Below, piece by piece: positions 45,493 to 52,381 of a DNA stretch of 52,381 nt. The notes under the pieces are model-generated. The model saw only the letters and a list, made by a program, of their open reading frames with translations, was not told the DNA's origin and searched no databases. A program made the translations under genes and the position numbers. The DNA is taken from contig NHNW01000098.1 of the NCBI GenBank assembly GCA_002786025.1, positions 1-52,381 on the forward strand, read 5' to 3'. The DNA comes from Zasmidium citrigriseum (taxonomy: Eukaryota; Ascomycota; Dothideomycetes; Mycosphaerellales; Mycosphaerellaceae). Position 1 is the stretch's first letter, and each line of letters opens with the position of its first letter.

Positions 45493-46599
45493 CGGGAATT
45501 ATCGATATTAGGATTAACTAGGGGTATACGGAGGTCTAGTATATAATAAAGATATCGTAGATAGCGATAAAAGGCGTATACGTGTAGCCTATCGTCTATC
45601 TATAAGGAGTATATCGAGGAAGATAAAGACGGCGACTAGGACTACGAGCTAGCGCGGAAGCGAAAGCCTATATCGTATAAGAGTACCCCGTCTAAGACGG
45701 CCGCTCTGTCTACCCTAAAGACCCTATATTTCTCGAAGACGAAGTATCCGTAGTACTCTACCTAGAGGCAACTACTTTAAATCCAGTAACTTCGGCTTAT
45801 ACGCGATCTAGGGAGTAATAGGTTTCTAAAAGTATATAGGCCTTAGTTATAAGGCCGATATAACAAATAGAGTTAACGAGTAAGAGTTTTTCGAAGAAAA
45901 TCTAGCTAGTCGTACCTCTAGTACCCTTCCCTTTCTTTAGAGCTTAGCCGTAGGAGGCTTAACTATAGATAAGCGATACCTAGCTTAGTAAATCGTAGGT
46001 CTTCTTCCTTAAGATTATTATCTTCTAGTTTATCCTTATCTTCGGCCTTAAATAGTCGCGGCTAATTAGCTTTAGCGATATTAGGGGTAGGATTATTAGT
46101 ATTCTCTTCTATCGTACGGAATAGGTAGATAACCTTTTTAAGAAGATAGTACGTAAAGGTCCTATCTATCTCGGTACTATCTAGTTCTTCTAGTAGATAG
46201 GAATATAGTCGCTCCGGCTTAGAGAAGCTAGTTACGTCCCTTTCCCTAATACGAAATAGGCCTTTCTAGCGGAAGGATAGCTTATCGGATTTATTGTACT
46301 TGTCTTCGGTACGATATATAAGAACCGTATCGCTAGGCTAGAATTCCTCGAAGCTAACCTTATTACGACTATCGTAGTATTACTTCGTAGTAGCCTTTAT
46401 CCGCTTCTAACGAGCCTAAAGTTCCTTAAGTAATCCTTCTATTCGCTAGAGTTATTTAGCCCGATACTATAGAAGTATTCCGCGGTTACGAACTACTCCC
46501 TAATCTCGAATAGTAGTAGTAGGGTATTCGACTTCGATAGGTAGTACTACTTTATACCCGAATATAATAGTATAGAGGGATTAGCTAGTTCGACTATTA

Positions 46600-47250
46600 G
46601 TTATCGTTCGATCCGCCTAGGTAATAGTAGGAACCTATTTCCTCTATCTAGTTAGGGTGCTATTCGTAAGTTTAGTAAGGGTATCTAGTAATAGCCGATA
46701 TCTAACTTTAACTTAGGTATTCGAATAGGGATTATATAGGGAAATACGAACTCTCTTAATACCTAGGCTAGTAAGTAGACGAGCTACTTTACTAGCGTAC
46801 TACTTCGTATTGTTAAGAATAATCTCTAGAGGGGTTCTATATCGGCAGAAGATATCGGTATATAGCTAGTCGGCGATAATCTAGGTAGTTACTTTCTTAG
46901 AAGAATAGTTAATATACTTAACTTCGATCTATCCGCTAAGTGCCTCCCTTACTACGAGTAGACACCTATAGGCATTAATATAGATAGGATCTGTAGCCTA
47001 CCTTTCGCTAACGAAGTTCTATATAGTTAGGCGGAGTTTAGCTAGCCGAGGGTGTCTATTCCGGTAGTTATATAGACCGTATAATTTAAAATACTTAGAG
47101 TAAGATAGATATAGTCCTTCCTACTAGTACCTCCGCTAGATTATATTAAATATAATATTAGTACTACGGTAGCTATTCTTCTCGTAGAAGGTATATAAGA
47201 TCTAGTCCTATATATAGGGTTAGTTTATAATACGCTATAATAGAGTATAC
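46600..47250 (-). pseudogene. gypsy integrase domain
   Basis: Minus-strand text in order: YFKLYGLYNYRNRHPRLAKL near 47,060, where the HHCC zinc-binding region should be (Cys and His largely now Tyr), then YINAYRCLLVVREAL near 46,960 and the core end TPLEIILNN then YASKVARLLTSLGIKRVRIS, YNPYSNT near 46,730. The latter matches the conserved GxPxxIxSDxGxxF...LGI...SPYHPxTNGQ layout of retroviral-type integrases, with Ser/Asp and His lost to transitions. Joins element cDNA to host DNA; clearly inactive here. Confidence 0.82.
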
Positions 47251-47539
47251 TTATAGGGTTGCTAGAATAAGATACTACCTTAGACTACGAACTTCCTCGA
47301 CTATAATACTAGTATACGGTATCGCTAGCGTATTATTCCTCGCGGGCGGCGGCGTTTAGCTATAATCTAGGCTAGCTGTTAGGAAGTCTTATTATAATAC
47401 TCCGGGTAATTAAGAATACTAGTATCCTCCTACGGAGGATTAGTTCGCTATACCGGGTACGTAAGGTAGAAGTCGTCGTCGATTATAGCCTTAATATCCT
47501 CTTCCTCTACTAGCTCCTCGTAATCTTGTTCCGTAGCTA

Positions 47540-47945
47540 GCTTGCGAGATAGGCTGTTAGGAGTAGAATATTTAGTCCTAGGTACATATCGAACTTCGAA
47601 GGTAAATAGTCGAATCTAAGCAATCTATCTAGTAATAGCTATATTCGGTAGATCCGATAAAGCCTTATTAAGCTAATATATTAGCGTATTAGTATCTACT
47701 TCTAAGATAAAGTAGACACTAAACAACTATAGCTTTAGTTTCCGTAATGCCTTTAGTACTCTAAGGTATTCGCGTTTTCTAGTATTATACTTCTACTTAG
47801 GAGGACTAAAAAGGCTAGATTCGAACTGGACTAGATATCGAACTTTAGGGTTCTTCGGATCGTATTATATAAGGACTACTCTAAAACCTTCGCTAGAAGT
47901 ATTAACTATAAGTACGATACCTCCTCCTTCCTTAAAGTAGTCGAT
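47540..47945 (-). pseudogene. gypsy RNase H domain
   Basis: Minus strand: NTSGEGFRVVLI near 47,895 (the usual D-S/A-S-xxGxGAVL opening), YLVxFESSLFSPP near 47,830, KYNTRKREYLRVLKALRKLK near 47,770 (the E-x4-E/L-A helix), LFSVYFILEVDTNTLIYxLN near 47,690 (the TDH-type strand), and FEVRYVPRTKYSTPNSLSRK near 47,570 (the xYxPGxxNxxADxLSR end). It removes RNA from the cDNA hybrid during reverse transcription. Confidence 0.88.
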
Positions 47946-48289
47946 TAACTTTAAAGCTAGAGCTTCGACGAGGAGACGGGTAATAGTATCCTTAGTATCC
48001 TAATGCTTCTATTCCTAGACAAACTCCGTATCCTTCCGTAGGAGTTAGAAGAGCGGCTTTCCTCGAATAGCTAGTTTAGGTACCTAGATCCGGAAGTATA
48101 TAACTAGTCCTATCTAGATCCTAATATCCTTCTAGTAGGTAGGGGTAGGCTATTCTAGTATCTTTCGTACTCGTACTATATTAGGGTAGCGACTAAACTT
48201 ATTAGTTATATAGCCTATAATCTTAACCTTCTTATAAAGAAGTTAGAGCTTCTTCCTAGCTATAGTATAACCGGCACGTTCTAGATCCG

Positions 48290-48900
48290 TAAGGACTTTA
48301 TCGATTACTATAATATATTTAACTACGAATCTCCGTAGGCTAGGCTTAATATATTCCCTATTATAATTAGTCTTCGGGCCCTTAACGCTAATGTCGTCTA
48401 GAAAAGGCCGAGCTCGATAGGAGATATAGGCTATTAGTACTTAAGTAATAGCTCTTACGAACTAAGTAACTAAGTTTGTAGCTCCTTACGGAAGAGTAGT
48501 CTATCGGAACAATCTAAGTAGTATATCGAAAGCCGTAATGTCTCTATAGGATTTATATAGAGTAACCTAATTATATCTAGAGAAGATGTCGATTAAGCTC
48601 GCTATCTTGCACCTAGTAAAGTCTTCCGAGAAGCTATTAGTGTTAGGGGGTAAGTTAGTATCCTAAATAGTAACCTTGTTAATCTTAATAGTAGTATTAA
48701 TAAGCCGATAGGTCCTCTCCGGCCTAGTAGACTTCTTCCTAACTAGGAAGTAGGGATTCCGATAGCTCGAGTAGCTAGATTCGATCGTCTACGCTTTAAG
48801 CCGTTTACGAATTATACCTTTAACTACAGACCGAAGTAATAGGTTTAAACGGAAGCCCGGGTATTACTATAGCGTATACGGTATCGTTCGAATATACTAT
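48290..48900 (-). pseudogene. gypsy reverse transcriptase domain
   Basis: Minus strand: YRNPYFLVRKKSTRPERTYR near 48,745 (palm motif with the K-K-x-G-x-x-R-x-x-x-D pattern), LINTTIKINKVTI, DTNLPPN, KIASLIDIFSRYN near 48,590 (the LD-F/L-xxGYxQ motif, Gly now Arg), and PFLDDISVKGP near 48,405, the catalytic FLDD/YxDD box typical of fungal gypsy elements with its two Asp kept. TAG replaces likely Gln/Trp residues. Confidence 0.9.
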
Positions 48901-49540
48901 AGTCTAATTACTTCTTCCCGAATTCGTCCTAAATACTTAAAGTTATAGGCTATAGTAGCTTCCCTATTATAGAGTATCTCGTAGATTATTTCTAGTTCTA
49001 GAGGGAGTAGGTCTATACTAATTTCGATAGTATCTAGACGTTCCTAGGTTAGCCGGCTTCCTTTAGGAATATTAGAAAATTTCTTAATTAGATATTTCCT
49101 ATCGAATTTACTAGTTCCCGAGGGAAGTGTTACTTTATAGGCTAGGTAATCGTCTCGCTAGGTAAGGGATCCGCCGGGTTTTAATCCGTTAGTTCTCGAA
49201 CTATCTTCCTTAATAGGGCGAACTTTCTTAGCCTTCCGTTTATATATAGTATATACATCGGCGGTTATACTAATAGGCGGGCGAGTATAAGCTTGTCTCC
49301 TTAACCTTCGAGCCGCTTTATTAATAGTTGCGGCGAGGAGAATACCCTTAATATTATCGTTATCCTAATCCTTAATATAGAGAAATCTAGCTTTAGCGAT
49401 ATTAGGTAGTAATTTAGCGGCGGTAGTAACGTTAGGGTAAGAATTTTTAACTTCCCTCCCTCTTTTAAATACCGCGAACGCGGATACTAAAGATCTAGAA
49501 GGTAGAGAATCTAATCTAGGAGCGTAGTAGTTAATTCCTA

Positions 49541-49567
49541 CGTTCGTACCCCGGTAAGGTACGAACG
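49541..49567. repeat. 27-bp interrupted palindrome, copy 6
   Basis: CGTTCGTACCCCGGTAAGGT then ACGAACG; both arms CGTTCGTACC and GGTACGAACG are perfect, making this the best-preserved copy. It lies inside the retrotransposon, between the gag/protease part and the reverse transcriptase. Confidence 0.78.
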
Positions 49568-50039
49568 CTAAGAACCTAAGTTCTTCGCTAATCTCGGGGT
49601 ACGAGCCCTTTAGAGGGTCCTAAGATCCTTAGGAATCCGAAGATTTATTATAAATACTATCCTAATAGATAGTATATACTCCTACTAAGATAGGGGAGAC
49701 TAGCGTAGGTATCGATTCCTCTATAATTTTAGGGTTAGCCTAGGACTACGAAGGATATCGTCCGTCCGCTTATACCTAGTTATAGTAGCTTAGATTCCCG
49801 TAAAGTAGACGGAGTTCCCTCGTCTATCGGTAATAGTTCCCTCCTATATACTATTATTATAGTTAACGCTAGTTAGCTAGACCTTCTAGTACTAGGGGCG
49901 TCCTAGAATAAAGGGTATAGATAGGGAAACCGAGACTAAGAAATCCTAGAAGAAGGTAATACTATATACTATAATCTTTAGGGCGCGAGTAACTCTACTA
50001 AACTAGTAGGGCCCGCTAGTACTACTTATATTAATATTT

Positions 50040-50170
50040 ATATTACCTATAATAGGAAGCCTAAGTTAGGAAGCTAGTTTATAGCTTATAATATAGCCTT
50101 CAGATCCTTTATTAATTAAAGTACGGACTATATGCTCGATATAGCTAACTATAGCTATTACCTAGGGGCT
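50040..50170 (-). pseudogene. possible gypsy protease region
   Basis: Minus-strand text LINKGSEGYIISYKLAS, then LRLPIIGN, lies between gag and reverse transcriptase, where the aspartic protease belongs, and resembles the xLxDSGxxxxFIxxxLA pattern with the Asp changed (GAT to AAT is a RIP-type change). The catalytic triad cannot be confirmed, so this rests mainly on position. Confidence 0.4.
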
Positions 50171-51339
50171 AGGAGCTAAGACTAAATTAGTAGTAACGCT
50201 AGAAAGATTAATTTTAGCGCTATCCTTATATAGCTTACTAGCCTCGGGCGGTCCGGAGAATCTTATATCTTCTTATAGAAGTTGAACGGCTATAGATATA
50301 CGCTAGTTAGGTGAATTAACTTGTACTATAGCGCTCGTCTATAGTGTCTCCCTATACTTCTTAAGCTTATCTATAAACTCGGAGTTATTAAGGATTCTCT
50401 ATAACTAATACTTCGTAAAGGTAGCGTTATAAGTTATTATATTACTAACGGTAACATTAAGAGGGGTATTTATTACCTATTTACTCTAGAATAGCTTATC
50501 GTTTCCCCCGCTATAGGCGCGGACGTAATATAGAAATGCCTTACTCTTAGGCTTACCTCGGCGAGCCGTAACTAGTACGTTAAGAGGTACGGTACCCTTA
50601 AACTTATTATTACCCCTATCTATTATAGATTCTTTACGCTAGGAATAGTTCTAGTCTATAGTCTAAGTTTATATCTAAGAATCCTTAGTTATATCCTTAA
50701 CCCTAGGCTAAAGATCTAAGCGGCGAAGTTAGTTATAGGATTCCGGAAGGTTAGCGATAGAGGTGTTATTAGCACGAAGTTACCGAGTCTTAGCTACTAA
50801 GGACTATTTACGTTCCTTGTTCTTAAGGATTCTAGTAGGTGTAAATCGTATCTTCGGAGTTAAGCCTACCTTCTCCTACGAGCGGGTAGTAGTATTAGAG
50901 TAATAGTCCCTATCTAGTAAGTACTTAGGAGTAATATAGAAGGATCTATATTTATACTAATTAAAGGTATCCGTAGCTTCTTCGATAATCTTAGAGCGTT
51001 ATATATACTAGAAGGCAGGATTATATAATTCCTTAGATTCGCTAACTCCGGCGAAGTAGACCTTAGCCGACGATAACGTAGGTAGCGCTATAGGAGTTAA
51101 AGTAGAGTTTCTAGTAATAGAGCTATTATTACTTCTCTATTTAGCTAGAAACTTATTAGTATTAGTTCCCGTAAAGGTAATCTTTTCGGTAGGCTATTCT
51201 ATTCGAATAGCTAGTAGTATACTATATAGCTTTAGCTTAGTTCTATCCTATCGCTATATTATAGACTTCGGGTTATAGCTGCCCTTAGGTCCTAAGTACT
51301 ACTTGTTATCTAGTAGATAGTAGTAACTAGTATTAAGGA

Positions 51340-52273
51340 ATATCTTAAATATCTTATAGGTAGCTCTAGTATAACTAGGCTTACCGTAGTTCTAGTACTT
51401 ATCGGCTATAGTAGGACCTATTGGAGGAGCTTTCCTCTACTACATAGTAAAGACTCTAGTATTATACCTACCGGAGATATTTCTTATCTAATCCGTAGCT
51501 TAAGGGTTAAGTAGTATTACTCTACTTAGGTACTAGCATTATATTATAGCGATTTCTATACGATAAAGCCGATCGGTAAGTAAGCTAATCTTAGTATTAT
51601 AAGAAGCCGGAGTAATATTCGAAATATAAGACAAGTTAATATCTAATATAGGCTACCTATCTTCGATAGACTTCTATAGAGTCTTTATTTATATTGTCGT
51701 CTCCTTCTAGGTAAGATTGTACCCTTTATTCCCTTCAATTAGGCGTACAGCTTCGTCGAAGATCTTGCCGAACTCCCGGAAGCTATATTCGCGTAAGGGG
51801 TGTAGGTTTAACTTCTAATATAGCTTTCGCTATAACTAATTAGGAAGTCCTTAGAGGAATAGTCGGGTACGAGAGTTATCTTCTATATCTGCCTTCTTAA
51901 TTTTCTTACTCGTAGTAATAAACTAGCGGTAGTAGCTAGATAAGTTATCTCCTATAGAACGATTAGTACCGGCAAGTTATTCTAGATACTAGCGGGTTCT
52001 AAGGAGTATAAAGGTATCGGTCTAGGCAAATTCGCGAGTAACCTCGATACGGAACTTCTTATAATCCCTATCTTCGTACCCTAGAACTCGAGTAATACGC
52101 GGGCGAGTTAGCGGATCGGTGTTTAGTCGGAAGCGAGACAACTTCTTAATATCGGTTAAGTTAGGGTTATACTCGGTAATTAAATTATCGAAACGATCGA
52201 TAAAGGTAGAGACGTTCTTCCTATCGAAGAGAGGATTCTTACTCGAGCCTAGTATAGGTATTTTAGGCCGCAA
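51340..52273 (-). pseudogene. gypsy gag with mutated zinc knuckle
   Basis: ATG at 52273 opens 83 codons without a stop, including FDRKNVSTFIDRFDNLITEY and DIKKLSRFRL, which resembles the start of fungal gypsy gag proteins (F-x-G-xN-xxxFLxxxExL, then K-xxxLxxY). After TAG-interrupted helical sequence (REYSFREFGKIFDEAVRLIE near 51,760), a nucleocapsid zinc knuckle is visible at 51,356-51,397: four ligand positions in exact C-x2-C-x4-H-x4-C spacing, all now Tyr (YxNYGKPSYTRATY). Gag packages element RNA. The opposite-strand frame at 52119-52301 is a shadow. Confidence 0.8.
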
Positions 52274-52381
52274 GTTAGGGAGAACTAAAGCTAGTTACTA
52301 GATAATAGCCTAAGGATCGGCCTACTAAGTAGCGCTAGTAGAAGACCTAGTAGCCTAGCTACTTCCTCCGCTATTACTATT

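Larger units (their letters stand above)
45960..52381 (-). mobile_element. Ty3/gypsy-type LTR retrotransposon, RIP-inactivated, partial
   Basis: Minus-strand order is gag (52,273 downward), zinc knuckle, possible protease, reverse transcriptase, RNase H, integrase, the order that defines Ty3/gypsy elements (RT before integrase). All parts carry TAG/TAA at Trp/Gln codons and Tyr at Cys/His positions. The 5' end (and any 5' LTR) lies beyond the right edge; no 3' LTR could be recognised, since its partner is not in the window. The coding part spans at least 46,600-52,273. Its RIP load is similar to the gene island. Confidence 0.88.

Noticed and set aside
37594..49567. The 27-bp palindromes as LTR ends of the gypsy element
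   Set aside because: No TG...CA ends, no primer-binding site or matched long repeats were seen around them, and one copy lies in the middle of the element.
52119..52301. 60-codon open plus-strand frame at the right end
   Set aside because: Overlaps gag on the opposite strand, which has family similarity.

Overview
The window is the left end of a chromosome of a filamentous ascomycete (Pezizomycotina). It opens with about 20 CCCTAA telomere repeats. Almost everything after the first ~250 bases carries the mark of repeat-induced point mutation (RIP): CA and TG dinucleotides are nearly absent, TA is in excess, and CG, CC and CT remain common. In the reading frames that can still be followed, Trp, Gln and Arg codons have become TAG or TAA, Met has become ATA, and His and Cys have become Tyr, usually without frameshifts. 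There is therefore almost no intact gene; coding regions are recognised as long frames broken only by TAG/TAA. No tRNA, rRNA or CRISPR was seen.

Layout. 1-118 telomere; 121-281 a 14-bp tandem array containing CACGTG, whose RIP load rises away from the telomere; 279-430 a second degenerate repeat. 540-37,000 is an island of about 18 RIP-killed genes on both strands: a ~640-codon frame beside the telomere, an F-box-like gene, a run of four or more head-to-tail genes of which at least two are clear paralogues (9-13.4 kb), several 200-450 codon genes of unknown function, a large SNF2-family helicase (24.6-30.6 kb, minus), a ~1,100-codon unknown protein (31.4-34.9 kb, minus) and a clean 410-codon frame (35,486-36,715, plus). 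37.6-52.4 kb is transposon territory: an unrecognised ~1,100-codon frame, two copies of a paralogous unknown coding unit, and the pol and gag of a Ty3/gypsy LTR retrotransposon on the minus strand that runs off the right edge. A 27-bp interrupted palindrome is scattered through this right-hand part.

The most unusual observation is a short near-palindrome centred on CTAATTAG (ancestral CCAATTGG, still seen in half-mutated copies). It recurs roughly every 0.3-1.5 kb through the gene island and is rare in the retroelement part. In the helicase gene, all five introns that can be placed by splice signals and codon phase (50, 51, 72, 111 and 117 nt) contain a form of it between donor and branch point. 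It also lies beside start and stop codons of other genes. This resembles a family of related, hairpin-forming introns (introner-like elements) spread through a subtelomeric gene set, but that reading is inference.
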